A stretch of DNA of 64,000 bases, from assembly GCA_961205875.1 (NCBI GenBank), contig OY540818.1:12932761-12996760 (forward strand), in the 5' to 3' direction. Positions within the stretch are counted from its first letter, which is position 1. Each line of letters starts with the position of its first letter. This document shows, piece after piece, positions 56,001 to 60,651 of this stretch. Source of the stretch: Sialis fuliginosa. Its lineage: Eukaryota; Arthropoda; Insecta; Megaloptera; Sialidae. The position numbers were made by a program, and so were the translations under genes. The notes beneath the pieces are model-generated. The model was not told where the DNA came from, ran no database searches, and saw only the letters and a list, made by a program, of their open reading frames with translations.

Positions 56001-59000
56001 TTTGCCTAAGGCGCAAAAATAATAATATATAAATTAATAATGAAAGTATTGGAGAGGGCGTTTTTTTTTAAATAAATGCCTACGTCGCGAGGCCCGTAAC
56101 TAGCGCCTCATGCGCCTATTTATAACTATAATAATATAATAGATCAGAAAAATTAAAAAAGTTGCCTAGCATAAGAATTTTAATAATTCGATAAAAACAA
56201 TGTTGATCTCAAGAAATAGAGGTAAAATATATCTTATTTGAATAGCCGAATTTATTTGAAATTAATGTGGAAAAATACCTCTTTTTTTAAATGGAATACG
56301 CTCTATACTTTTACTGAATTTTATAGTTGAGAATGTTCTCTTTATAAAAGTGTAACACAGGCATGGCAATAAAATTGATATAAAACAAAATATTATAACG
56401 GTAATTAAATTAATAGAATATATCAAAAAATAGTGTGTTATGAAAATTTGACAAAAAAAATATTACCCATTATAATTAATAATATTTTATTAATAATTCA
56501 ACAAAAAACGATGAAATTCCGCGAAAAAATAGCATAAATACCTGAAATAAATGTTTTAATTTTTTTAATCATTTCTTTGTATTTGATTAAATTTTCATAA
56601 CACACTTTTTTTCTATGTTTTCTGTTAATTTAAAATACTGTGCTAATCTTTTTCCCATGTTTGGTTGTCGGACAGATTTATTTATTAATTACGCACTTTA
56701 CACATCAAGTGTATTACACTTTTACAAATTTTTGAACATCATCAATTAAATATAACTTTTGAAAAGTTATATATTTCAATATATCTCTGAAATTCAACAC
56801 TCAATTGTTTTTTTTTTTTTGATATCTCTATATCTAGCTCCCACGAACATCCTGTATATGTGATTATATTCAAGTAACGAAAAATAAAGTTATAATCTAG
56901 GCTAGGAAGTAACATGTACCGAAATGGTACCGTACTATGATATATGTAGACATGTATAAAAAATTATGTATATACAATATAATAAATCGTGCAAAACTAA
57001 CAAGACATCTTCATGAAATGACCGGTGACAGTGTGAGAAAAATTTTGCAGACGTGTGGAGAATTTTTAGAAACGTACCGAAAAAGTTTAGAAATTTGATA
57101 TAATTTTATACACGAGTTTTTGTGAGACTAAATTTAGTTTAGTGAAAAATATTTCTGGCGGTATGTTTGATATACAAATTATTGCAGTAAAAATAGTTTT
57201 GAATGCCTTTATAAGAATTTGAATTTAAATAGAAACATATAAATTTCAAAATACACTACTTTTAAAGAATATGTTAATGGCTAATAAACACACTTATAAT
57301 TTACTGGGAGTCCTATATAATTTTTCCAGCATGGGGATCTCAGTATAAGCCTTAAGATTTGATTAAATGAGATGAATTATTAAAACTTTTTGTGTAGAAT
57401 TGAAAATTGTAAAATTTGTAAATTAGAGTAAAAAACACGTTCAAATATGTTATAGTCAACTTAGTGGCCCATAAGAAAAACTGAAGTTAGGGCTTGTAAT
57501 TTGAAAACGAAAAGTGGTATAAAAATTCTAAATACACCAATCAATTTTTGACAAAAAAGTTATAGGCATTTAATGAAATTCGGAATTTTCGGTTTTTATA
57601 ATTATTAATATTTTTTGATATAGTAAATTATCATATAATAATAATTCATCTCATTTAACTAAATCTGTATCTCATATAGATACAGAGATTTCCATGCTGG
57701 AAAATTTATCTTATATTAAATATTTTCTTATTTTAAACTTAATTTTAATTTGTAAAATTTTAATATAATCTATCAAGAACCATTTTACTTTATAAATAAA
57801 TTTTTTAGTTCAATCTTATATCAGCAATTTTCTTATCGTGTTATTTAAAAACTAAAACTGCATATTCTATCATTTATATTCATATCGAGTTTCATTAGCT
57901 TCCCAAACCAATCGTCTATAAAAAATATATCTTTAAAATCAGCATCTCTCATATCTGTCACATTTCCCTCGCTGATTGCCGGTCTGATTGTTGCAGAGGG
58001 GGCGACATGCGGCAACGTACGGTGCCGAGAACGGCAGCAGTGTTTGAGTCACATGTCAACAGGGGCCGCGCGTTGCGTCACGTGCGGCGGTCAGAAGTGT
58101 CCAAGACGCACACGCGCTCGTGCAGGTCAGACTGCCATGCCGATGGTGTGCGGCACAAACAACCGCACCTACCCGTCCTGGTGCCACATGCTCAAGGATG
58201 CCTGTGCCACCGGGTACACCATAGACACACAGCACTCTGGACCTTGTGTCCGTACAACCAGTAAGTTTCAAATTCTAATAAGGTACTGGCACCAGTCTTG
58301 GATATGACCCCATTTAAATTAAATGTACTGAATTAGAAATATGTGTTGATATTTGATTACTACCATTTCTAAATATTAATCTGTATACATTTAACTGTCT
58401 TACAGCGTGATTTGATGACAGTCGGCCAATAGGTGTCAAAATGGTGGACATTTAAACTAATTATTAGTATAATTTATTTATTAATTATTATATTATCATA
58501 GCAACTGCTTTACATTGTTTCAAATTTGACGATTCTTTCTTTTATATCTTTTGTGTCGTAGTACTCATCATTTTGTAATCATTAGCAAGTGTCTATAACT
58601 GCGTGCTCATTACTGGTTTTACTTTATCAATTACTGGAGAAAAAACAAAATAAAATAAAAGGCTATAATTTAAAAAACAAATTATATTTGTGGACATTGA
58701 TAATTAAATTGATTAAATAAATAATTACTTGTTTTATTAGTAACGTGAGTTCATGAGAATTACAAAAAAGAAGCCCGTCAATCACAAAAACAGTAAACCT
58801 TGCTCTTATAGCGGCCATAACTGGTGCCAGTACTTTACGTAATTATAAGTATTTTTTATTTTTGTACCTATATTGACTTTTTAATAAAAATCATAATGTG
58901 GATCTTTTGGGTGTAAGCCGCTTCGGTTTGGTCGTGTTTACGTCACACATTGCAGTCAACATCTGCAGAGCTCTTTATAACATGACCAAACCGACGAGGC

Positions 59001-60651
59001 TTACACCCAGAAGCCAAGATCCAAATCAAAATCACCGCGGAAGCCTCAAGACGTAAAAATCATAATATGTCTGTGTATTAGATATATATATTTTAATTAT
59101 AAACATTGAGCATAGTAATTGTAAAGGCTGAGTTTGAGGTTACTTAATTTTTTGATCACAAAGAACAGATTGAAGGGGTTTCCCGTTCATATTTCAATGA
59201 CACCTTAGTGTATACCTCACCATCTTTAAGCTGTTTAATCGGGGACTAAAATTTCTAGTAGGTACCTACTAGGGCATACAAAAACCCGATAAAATTTCAA
59301 AAACCGGTTTTCGGTTTTTCATAAAGTGAAAAACCGGTTAACCGGTTTTTAGTCGGGTTTTTCAATTAAGTTTAAAAAATGTTTTAAACTATTTAAATAA
59401 AATAATATTTTAATATTAAAAAAATAAAACTTATTTAACTATACCTTTTCAAGTTCAAATTGAGACTATTCAATTTCAAATTGGGAATAATCAATTTCAA
59501 AATTGAGACTATTCAATTTCAAATTGTAAATAATCAATTTCAAATTGATACTTATCAACTGCAAATTGGGAACTATTAATTTTAAATTGGTAAAGATAGT
59601 TTAAAAGCTAGTATTAAAAGTGATATAGGTGAAGACAGTAAATATGACTCAAACTGAGTTTCGTTTACAGTAGCTAAAAAATATTGTACGAGAAAATATC
59701 ACGAAAATTATTGTTAATTATATCCGATATGTCACTCATGATATATAATTATATGATGCATTAATTATGATTTGTTAATTTGGACAATAGTAAATAATTG
59801 AGGGCCTGATTTTAAATAAAATTAAGAAATTAAAAATATTTAATATATGTTAACTTAATTAATAAATATTCGTAACAATAATAAGTTAAATAATAATTGC
59901 AACCCTATACAAGGCTCTAGCCTGGGAGTCTAGGATTAAGGGGGATCTGGTCCGGCGAGTAAAAATAAAAATCGGCGAATGGTATATTTACGTATTTAAA
60001 TTATTAATTGAATGACCGAAAAAAAGGCTGGACAAGAAAAAATTTCTTATGGGGTTCGCCAATAATTCAACAGGAGCTCGTGATAGTATGTGGAGGCCAT
60101 AATTGCATCTATAGCAAATATATTTTGTTTTATAAAACATTATATTATATTGAAATAAATTGTTTATTTATTTTCATCTCAAATGTGGAATTTACAATTC
60201 TCAATTTGAAATTTATTATTCTAAATTTGAACTTGAAATGGTATAATCTCCTTTATTAACATATTATTATATACTTCAGGAATGACCCTCAAATTCCATT
60301 TACTCCGCCATAATATTTTTATTTACACATTACGCGTTATTTTATATATGTCCCCCTTTTTTAATTTAAATAAATTCACACATAAATACTTCATGAATAA
60401 CAGTAAAAAAATAAAATTATTTGTCACTTAAAGAAACAAAAAAATATATATATAATTGACTTTCGGTTTTTCGGGAAAAACCCGGTTTTACGGTTTTGGT
60501 AAATTTTAACAAAAAACCGGTTAACCGGTGTCGGTTAAAACCGGTTTACATGCCCTAGTACCTACAATTATTAATGTTGTTTTTATTTGTTACAGGTCCG
60601 TTGTATACTGCTAACCATACTATAGCAGATATAGCAGATAATAATTCATAG
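16670..60651 (+). CDS. fst: follistatin gene, six coding exons
   Basis: Secreted antagonist of TGF-beta-family ligands (activins, some BMPs), placed by domain architecture. Coding join: 16670-17006, 47553-47744, 48428-48652, 54000-54230, 57997-58260, 60596-60651. From the ATG at 16670 this gives 434 codons plus TAG: hydrophobic segment about residues 92-108, N-terminal follistatin domain 114-176, follistatin/Kazal domains 178-251, 253-328 and 330-416, tail 417-434. All five introns are phase 1 with GT-AG borders. Leaving out the first 90 or so residues gives about 344 residues, the size of vertebrate follistatin. Each follistatin domain has the full ten cysteines and the N-terminal domain has six. 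Exons are GC-rich in an AT-rich background. The 5' end is the weak point: no ATG lies just before the signal sequence in frame, so an upstream exon may supply the start. Orthology is confident; the exact N-terminus is not. Confidence 0.9.
17199..17988. mobile_element. 790-bp MITE with CGTGCTTAGGTAAAAGGCAG ends
   Basis: Left end CGTGCTTAGGTAAAAGGCAG (17199-17218) and right end CTGCCCTTTACCTAAGCACG (17969-17988) pair at 19 of 20 positions. A truncated second copy at 21328-21562 shares about 230 bp of the right half at roughly 90% by eye. No coding. Confidence 0.75.
17989..18847. other. AT-rich intron 1 DNA
   Basis: Nothing recognised. Confidence 0.5.
18848..19580. repeat. R1 repeat cluster with inverted tail
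   Basis: A forward R1 head (18848-19040) is followed by an inverted tail (19055-19205, ACTTTCTTATACATA twice) and then a forward body and tail (about 19378-19580, TACGTATAAGAAAGTCCCG). Nested or rearranged copies of the family. Confidence 0.6.
19680..20486. repeat. insertion flanked by a 115-bp direct duplication
   Basis: 19680-19799 and 20364-20486 are near-identical direct repeats (both contain CGACCTTCATACAATTAAAA and AATAACTCTAATTACAAGTG). Between them lies a repeat (R4) whose second copy is at 35365-35720, sharing GACGAAAAAAACGACCTTAA, TTAACCAATCGTAAAAATC and ACTACATGCAAACGT. Confidence 0.7.
20487..21327. other. AT-rich intron 1 DNA
   Basis: ACAGTGAAAAGTTTAA at about 21217 mirrors TTAAACTTTTCACTGT at about 21086, a short inverted repeat of about 16 bp. 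Otherwise nothing seen. Confidence 0.4.
21328..21562. mobile_element. truncated copy of the 17199 MITE
   Basis: Right half only, from CTGCTTTTAATTTTTTTCAG to the end CTGCCTTTTACCTAAGTACG. Aligned by eye with 17750-17988. Confidence 0.7.
22110..22310. mobile_element. MITE family with TATTATCAA ends, copy 1
   Basis: Starts CAGTGCTATCAACCAATTTA and includes CTCACAATGAAAAATGTACA and TTAGTTAAACTTAGCAATAT. Related copies at 25284-25517 and 41850-42022. Confidence 0.5.
22685..22842. mobile_element. 158-bp pogo/Tigger-like MITE
   Basis: Flanked by TA on both sides. Ends CAGTGGAACCTTC and GAAGTTCCACTG, followed inward by AATACG/CATACTAACG motifs repeated inside. Typical of pogo-group MITEs. Confidence 0.75.
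22845..23754. other. AT-rich intron 1 DNA
   Basis: No gene or repeat pair recognised; a T-run of about 16 lies near 23705. Confidence 0.4.
23755..23990 (-). repeat. inverted repeat-family tail joined to repeat R5
   Basis: AGGGTTCCATAGAAAACTAG (about 23758) is the inverted tail of the GTGCGTGTTGGGCAC family. It is followed by R5 (CACGGAACGAAAAGTGTTTG ... CACAAAGCTTCTCGTATC ... ATATTGCGAAGAAGCAA), also present at 54831-55050. Confidence 0.5.
23991..25283. other. intron 1 DNA with CCCCC-rich repeat scraps
   Basis: GGGGCAGGGGGCCTGCCACA (about 24138), TCAGTGACGTTGTTAAGGAA (about 24786) and CCCCCTCCC/AAAAAAA tracts suggest decayed DNA-transposon ends. No pairing with a TSD could be shown. Confidence 0.35.
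25284..25517. mobile_element. MITE family with TATTATCAA ends, copy 2
   Basis: Ends ATGTCCAGTATTATCAA and TTGATAATACCGGGCGT form imperfect inverted repeats. Shares TATACGTTGTAAAAACCTAG-type internal sequence with the copy at 22110. Confidence 0.6.
25518..26670. other. AT-rich intron 1 DNA
   Basis: Nothing recognised. Confidence 0.4.
26671..26815 (+). mobile_element. Helitron 5' portion
   Basis: AATATAAAAGCGAATGTAAC, then CACGGCTAAACCGCTTAACT, GATCTTAATGAAATTTGGCA and ATCCTGAGGAAGGAAATAGG, as in the complete short Helitron at 42601. It is cut off where R1 begins at about 26825. Confidence 0.6.
26825..27180 (+). repeat. R1 repeat, near full copy
   Basis: Head (TTCCGGATTTTGATGGAATT), (GTCTGTCTGTCGG) tract, CTCAAATACGACAAATCGTA and tail (CACTGTCAGTATTACGTATA) all in order. 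The open frames here are artefacts of the repeat. Confidence 0.65.
27181..29355. other. AT-rich intron 1 DNA
   Basis: CTACTGAACCGATTTTAATG at about 28388 is shared with 33607 and marks a decayed repeat. TCTCGTC phrase repeats lie at about 27424-27460. No gene. Confidence 0.4.
29356..29483. mobile_element. 128-bp hairpin MITE with about 40-bp arms
   Basis: Left arm starts TGTTTAGACTAGAAAGACAA; right arm ends TTGTCTTTTTGGTCTAAACA. About 36 of 40 positions pair, and a second small palindrome (AAGTGTTTTAAAAACACT) sits in the middle. The transcript would fold into a long hairpin. Confidence 0.7.
29484..30100. repeat. GGGGG-rich repeat scrap and hammerhead-like core
   Basis: 29512-29700 holds CATGGCCTCCACAAAATGGG and AGGGCCATG, distantly resembling inner parts of the hAT at 59280. 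At 29789-29814 CTGAAGA, a GATC...GATC stem and GAAAC occur in the order and spacing of a hammerhead ribozyme core, as found in Penelope-like element ends. Confidence 0.35.
30101..33000. other. intron 1 DNA, decayed repeats
   Basis: 30110-30420 (TTCAAACCGATCGGCAAAGC, AACATGGTTTCGAGAAAAAC) is a diverged relative of R4. GCCCTGATTGTCTCAGGGC at about 31942 is a short palindrome. No gene; open frames lack domains. Confidence 0.4.
33001..33165 (-). repeat. inverted head of the GTTCCGTA repeat family
   Basis: GGGAATCGGGTCCATTGGTT at about 33053 and GAAACCCTCAGGGCGCGAGT at about 33116 match the block at 46170-46235 in the same orientation, and are the reverse of the head at 52701. Confidence 0.5.
33580..34102 (+). 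mobile_element. possible Helitron-derived fragment
   Basis: TACTGAACCGATTTCAATGC at about 33612 and the end GAGTAACAGCTAG|T at 34102 recall Helitron 3' ends (CTRR before T), but the terminal hairpin is not clear. Confidence 0.3.
34849..34902 (-). ncRNA. hammerhead ribozyme-like motif (type I)
   Basis: On the minus strand: stem I strand GUUUAUUGCU, core CUGAUGA (34892-34886), helix II GAUAGC-AUU-GCUAUU (five Watson-Crick pairs and one G.U), core GAAAC, a minimal helix III (AC-ACGU-GU), then A as the base before the predicted cut (after 34858), and AGUCUAAAC, which pairs back (GUUUA/UAAAC and GCU/AGU). All invariant core bases are present. Penelope-like elements and retrozymes are known to carry such ribozymes. 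Helix III is very short, so activity is uncertain. Confidence 0.5.
34904..34960 (+). ncRNA. decayed hammerhead-like motif, second arm
   Basis: Same motif in the opposite arm: CCGATGA (34916-34922) replaces CUGAUGA, one core U to C change. Helix II, GAAAC and the ACGTGTA segment are kept. Probably inactive. Confidence 0.4.
35365..35720 (+). repeat. dispersed repeat R4, copy 2
   Basis: Collinear with 19795-20215: GACGAAAAAAACGACCTTAA, GTTAACCAATCGTAAAAATC, AAGTTACAGTTAAAATTTCA, GAAAACTGTTTTACTACATG. No coding. Confidence 0.6.
35896..36433. repeat. long inverted repeat (foldback element)
   Basis: The left arm 35896-36153 begins GCAATTTTTTTAAAGCGCGA and the right arm 36264-36433 ends with its complement (CGCGC TTTAAAAAAAATTGC). 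Inner ends ACGAATGT / ACATTCGT. The right arm has lost about 90 bp. Open frames on both strands are the two faces of the same arm. Confidence 0.7.
36434..37195. other. AT-rich intron 1 DNA
   Basis: A (CA)n and ACGTACGTATG tract lies at about 36840-36890. No gene. Confidence 0.4.
37196..37345 (+). repeat. repeat-family head and poly-G run
   Basis: CCAAGTGCGTGTTGGGCACA then GATAGGGTTCCGTAACC, as at 5795. A run of about 17 G starts at 37317, followed by (TAT)n. Confidence 0.55.
37646..38867. mobile_element. 1.2-kb element with about 250-bp terminal inverted repeats
   Basis: Arms 37646-37900 and 38619-38867 are inverted copies at roughly 90% by eye. Outer ends GTAAAACCAAGAAACATTAG / CTAATGTTTCTCGGTTTTAC; inside are AGGTGTGACGTCAAAAATGC and TTTTGGCGTCAAATTCAAA. 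The 718-bp centre contains an R1 tail scrap (37930), a (CA)n tract (38520-38565) and CAGTGGCGGCTCATG, a hAT-like end. Confidence 0.7.
38868..40100. other. AT-rich intron 1 DNA
   Basis: At 39347-39378 is a terminus (GAGCAAATTCTTTATAATAC CCGACAT) of the MITE found at 50154. TAGTAGAATGTGACATG / CTAGTGGGATGTGACTTAG at 39774 and 39827 are a short direct repeat. No gene. Confidence 0.4.
40101..40435 (+). repeat. tail part of the GTTCCGTA repeat family
   Basis: AAAGCAAATATATTGTGACT and GAAGGGTTAAA match 6005-6045; the end GACAGACGGAAACCATAAGG then GTTCTTAATTTTCTACG matches the tail at 52861. Confidence 0.5.
40541..41044 (+). mobile_element. GCTAGC MITE, copy 2
   Basis: Ends TTCCGGTATTATAAA and TTTATAATACCGGACAT, with CTAACAAATTTGCTAGCTTG inside the left end. 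It is longer than the other copies (about 504 bp), with extra sequence at about 40640-40850. Confidence 0.75.
41100..41350. promoter_or_regulatory. GC-rich island in intron 1
   Basis: A (GT)n tract at about 41142 is followed by about 190 bp of GC-rich sequence with CCACCACC, CCGCCACCGTCGCCGCC and GGCGGCGGCAG runs. It has short open frames on both strands but no recognisable domain. It could be an intronic enhancer, an alternative first exon or a CpG island. Confidence 0.25.
41351..42600. other. AT-rich intron 1 DNA with a MITE copy
   Basis: 41850-42022 (GAATACTAGGCTCTCATAGA ... GGTTAAATTTGGTAATACTG GGCG) is a third copy of the family at 22110 and 25284. No gene. Confidence 0.45.
42601..42813 (+). 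mobile_element. 213-bp non-autonomous Helitron
   Basis: 5' end A|TCCATGCTAATATTATAAAT; 3' end CCCACGCGGATGAAGTGGCA, then ACTAG|T. Insertion between A and T, 5' TC and 3' CTAG fit Helitrons; the 3' hairpin is degraded. No Rep/helicase. Confidence 0.72.
42814..44472. other. AT-rich intron 1 DNA
   Basis: No gene or clear repeat pair. Short open frames only. Confidence 0.4.
44473..44568. mobile_element. 96-bp MITE
   Basis: AGCAAAGGGTTATTATTCT and AGAATGATAACCCTTTGCT are inverted repeats (18 of 19) around about 57 bp. Confidence 0.55.
44569..45004. other. AT-rich intron 1 DNA
   Basis: CGCGGGCCGCGGGCTGGATA at about 44601 is a hAT-like scrap. Nothing else seen. Confidence 0.35.
45005..45240. promoter_or_regulatory. 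GC-rich island in intron 1 with nuclear-receptor half site
   Basis: CpG-rich block 2.3 kb before exon 2. It contains an E-box (GCCACGTGTCGG, about 45099) and TGACCTTGA at 45168-45176, which on the minus strand is TCAAGGTCA, the extended half site bound by FTZ-F1/ERR-type receptors. A purine-rich GAGGGGGGGAAGGGGG stretch precedes it. No convincing protein. Confidence 0.3.
45241..45883. other. intron 1 DNA with decayed repeat
   Basis: 45590-45880 is an inverted, decayed part of the GTTCCGTA repeat family that continues after the MITE at 46170. Confidence 0.4.
45884..46169 (+). mobile_element. GCTAGC MITE, copy 3 (5'-truncated)
   Basis: Starts inside the family at TTTCAAATGAGGTATTAATT and ends GCTAGCTCGTTTATAATACC GGACAT. 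It is inserted in a GTTCCGTA-family repeat (AATCGGGTCCATTTTCTACG resumes at 46170). Confidence 0.7.
46170..47552. other. 3' end of intron 1
   Basis: Apart from the repeat remnant to about 46235, this is very AT-rich DNA with no recognised feature. ATAAGAATATATTCTTAT lies at about 47367. The polypyrimidine/AG of exon 2 ends it. Confidence 0.45.
47553..47744 (+). CDS. fst: follistatin exon 2, N-terminal domain
   Basis: Acceptor AG at 47551-47552 and donor C|GTAAGT at 47744/47745. Reading from GGC at 47555 gives the N-terminal follistatin domain: CWAGVARSGRCTEL, then SREECCSA, then GSLFFWRVLGGGVACTTCK. All six cysteines of the family pattern (CW, GRC, ECC, AC, TC) are present. Two tryptophans that in human follistatin contribute to ligand binding (the Trp after the first Cys, and the Trp before the GG) are conserved. 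This domain occludes the type I receptor surface of activin in vertebrate complexes. It is encoded by a single exon, as in vertebrates, with phase-1 introns on both sides. The short intron that follows (683 bp) carries a 100-bp-arm inverted repeat. Confidence 0.93.
47745..48049 (+). repeat. R1 body and tail in intron 2
   Basis: From AATCGCTTAAAAAAAATGCA to TATAAGAAAGTCTCGTGGCA, matching the second half of R1. Confidence 0.55.
48050..48357. repeat. inverted repeat in intron 2
   Basis: Arms 48050-48159 and 48252-48357 pair closely (GATTGGTTGATTTATGGAAT / ATTCCATAAATCAACCAATC; GGTGGATTGTACCAG / CTGGTACATTCCACC). The left arm has an extra AGTGAACAATGAG. It ends 70 bp before exon 3. Likely a foldback MITE. 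Confidence 0.7.
48428..48652 (+). CDS. fst: follistatin exon 3, follistatin domain 1
   Basis: Acceptor TTTTCCACAG ends at 48427; donor A|GTATGT at 48652/48653. The 75-codon exon begins HTCVGVQCGEGRRC and contains PRCVCAPVC, GPVCGSDGRSY and VAYHGHC, a full EGF-like plus Kazal module with ten cysteines. PRCVCAP is shared with vertebrate FS domain 1. Basic residues are abundant (GRRCVQRKSGPR; RLKKRACRRK). In vertebrates a basic patch in this domain binds heparan sulfate, so cell-surface retention is a reasonable inference. The downstream intron is 5.3 kb and rich in transposons. Reading frames overlapping this exon on the other strand are shadows. Confidence 0.95.
48653..49000. other. start of intron 3
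   Basis: CAGGGCCGGATTAACAACGT at about 48690 followed by GCTACGGGCCCCGCGA is a hAT-like terminus common in animals. Two A-runs at about 48786 and 48894. No right end located. Confidence 0.4.
49001..49479. mobile_element. pogo-like MITE
   Basis: TTCACCTCCCCGATTTACAC and GTGTAAATCGGGGGATAGGT are imperfect inverted ends. TTTACACGATT recurs inside at 49031 and 49387, as in pogo-group termini. No coding. Confidence 0.55.
49480..50153. other. AT-rich intron 3 DNA
   Basis: CATAGTAATATAATTATATT-type palindromic AT tracts at 49970-50060; otherwise nothing. Confidence 0.4.
50154..50479. mobile_element. MITE with about 45-bp TIRs (GAATTTGCTC family)
   Basis: Left TATTATAAAGAATTTGCTCT AGAACAAAAGCTAAACTAAC; right AGATAGCGTTAGCTTAGTTT then GCTCTCGAGCAAATTCTTTA. 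The right end holds a small duplication (ACATAAATA). Its terminus (ATGTC-x-GGTATTATAAA) is shared with the GCTAGC MITEs. Confidence 0.7.
50499..50707. mobile_element. Penelope-like inverted dimer with 16-bp TSD
   Basis: The perfect 16-bp duplication CCAAATGTATTATGTT at 50499-50514 and 50692-50707 flanks a 177-bp insert. The insert is two head-to-head copies meeting at CTTTTAGAAG: the left (minus) reads GAAGATGTCCACTGCAATGT GTGACGAAAC, the right (plus) has the same unit with helix II lost. A hammerhead-like layout is visible but the CUGANGA core is mutated. Confidence 0.7.
50708..51439. other. AT-rich intron 3 DNA
   Basis: No recognised feature. Confidence 0.4.
51440..51733 (+). mobile_element. 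294-bp non-autonomous Helitron
   Basis: 5' A|TCTATATTTATTACAAAACG, then a GTCTGTCTGTCTGTCCG tract; 3' GTCCACGCGAGCGAAGCCGC then GGACACAGCTAG|T. The GC hairpin (GTCC-a-CGCG / CGCGGAC), CTAG end and A/T insertion are all Helitron hallmarks. Confidence 0.78.
51734..52700. other. AT-rich intron 3 DNA
   Basis: No gene or repeat pair. The open frames at 52446-52698 on both strands share no known domain. Confidence 0.4.
52701..52912 (+). repeat. compact copy of the GTTCCGTA repeat family
   Basis: From CGGCCAAGTGCGTGTTGGGC to TTTCTACGGAAACCTAAAAA, 212 bp with head and tail close together and an A-rich end. It behaves like a SINE or a deleted LINE. Confidence 0.65.
52932..53862. mobile_element. 0.93-kb TA-flanked DNA transposon
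   Basis: Ends GTAGGGGAGAGGTGCTGCAG TTGAAACA and its inverse (27 of 28). Adjacent TA at 52930-52931 and 53863-53864 could be the target duplication. Inside is CCGTAACTAGAGGCTCGGGG ... AGGGGCCCCC (53373-53420), a hAT-like scrap, perhaps nested. No transposase. Confidence 0.72.
54000..54230 (+). CDS. fst: follistatin exon 4, follistatin domain 2
   Basis: Acceptor TTCCTACAG ends at 53999; donor C|GTAAGC at 54230/54231. The 77 codons begin STCDKVRCGTGKHCVVDQ and contain RPVCGADGITYLSACHLR and PVAYRGRCK. CVVDQ and the TYSSACHLR-like block closely match vertebrate FS domain 2, which with domain 1 makes the main contacts with activin. Ten cysteines are present. An N-glycosylation sequon (NAT) lies between the EGF-like and Kazal parts. 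Phase 1 at both ends. Confidence 0.95.
54231..54830. other. AT-rich intron 4 DNA
   Basis: Nothing recognised. Confidence 0.4.
54831..55055 (+). repeat. dispersed repeat R5
   Basis: GGTTCAGTGGTTCATGAGTT, CACGGAACGAAAAGTGTTTG, CACAAAGCTTCTCGTATCTT, ATATTGCGAGGAAGCAA. Copies at 23826 (forward) and about 5195-5235 (inverted). Confidence 0.55.
55056..56432. other. intron 4 DNA with hAT-like scraps
   Basis: CGCCAACTACTAGCTACGTC ACTG (about 55682) and CAGAGCTGTACTTAAACATT TTGCCTAAGGCG (about 55982) look like hAT ends; GAGGCCCGTAACTAGCGCCT at about 56090 may close the second. Confidence 0.35.
56433..56605. mobile_element. 173-bp MITE
   Basis: Perfect 17-bp inverted ends GTGTGTTATGAAAATTT / AAATTTTCATAACACAC. 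AT-rich inside. Confidence 0.65.
56606..57318. other. AT-rich intron 4 DNA
   Basis: Nothing recognised beyond short T-runs. Confidence 0.4.
57319..57707. mobile_element. 389-bp MITE with imperfect long TIRs
   Basis: AATTTTTCCAGCATGGGGAT / TTTCCATGCTGGAAAATT at the ends, and AAATGAGATGAATTATT / AATAATTCATCTCATTT further in, with an unpaired insertion in the right arm. Confidence 0.6.
57997..58260 (+). CDS. fst: follistatin exon 5, follistatin domain 3
   Basis: Acceptor GATTGTTGCAG ends at 57996; donor A|GTAAGT at 58260/58261. The 88 codons begin QGATCGNVRCRERQQC and contain ARCVTCGGQKC, PMVCGTNNRTYPSWCHML and HSGPC. Ten cysteines follow the follistatin/Kazal pattern. It is the most diverged of the three modules, with a longer Arg/Ala-rich link (about RRTRARAGQTAMP) between the two halves. 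NRT is a possible N-glycosylation site. The exon matches the vertebrate exon for FS domain 3 in position and phase. Confidence 0.94.
58261..58884. other. start of intron 5
   Basis: GGTACTGGCACCAGT (58281) and ACTGGTGCCAGTACT (58820) form a 14-bp inverted pair bounding about 550 bp, possibly MITE ends. No gene. Confidence 0.4.
58885..59069. mobile_element. Penelope-like inverted dimer with 13-bp TSD
   Basis: TAAAAATCATAAT at 58885-58897 and 59054-59066 flanks a foldback insert: GGATCTTTTGGGTGTAAGCC ... GGTTTGGTCGTG, then CATGACCAAACCGACGAGGC TTACACCCAGAAGCC. Shares TCACACATTGCAGT and AAGCCAAGATCC with the 50499 element. Hammerhead-like bases are decayed (CTGCAGA, CGTAAAC on the minus strand). 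Confidence 0.65.
59280..60557. mobile_element. 1.28-kb hAT element with perfect 8-bp TSD
   Basis: The TSD GTACCTAC (59272-59279, 60558-60565) is exact. Ends TAGGGCAT / ATGCCCTA. Sub-terminal AAAACCGGTTAACCGG-type palindromes occur on both sides. About 59465-59595 has CAATTTCAAATTG units repeated about every 22-30 bp; inverted relatives lie at 60195-60240. No transposase frame. Confidence 0.85.
60596..60651 (+). CDS. fst: follistatin exon 6, C-terminal tail
   Basis: The acceptor TTTATTTGTTACAG ends at 60595. The split codon gives Ser, then PLYTANHTIADIADNNS and TAG at 60649-60651. The tail is 18 residues and only mildly acidic, unlike the strongly acidic tail of the long vertebrate isoform; it has a potential N-glycosylation site (NHT). 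A hAT element ends only 38 bp upstream of this exon. Frame and phase (1) agree with exon 5, but the tail has no conserved motif, so the exon rests on splice signals, frame and the nearby poly(A) signal. Reading through the exon 5 donor instead would add about 15 codons before a stop. Confidence 0.75.

Noticed and set aside
60008..60259. 83-codon open frame inside the hAT element
   Set aside because: No transposase motif; low-complexity Leu/Asn/Ile end from the CAATTT repeats.
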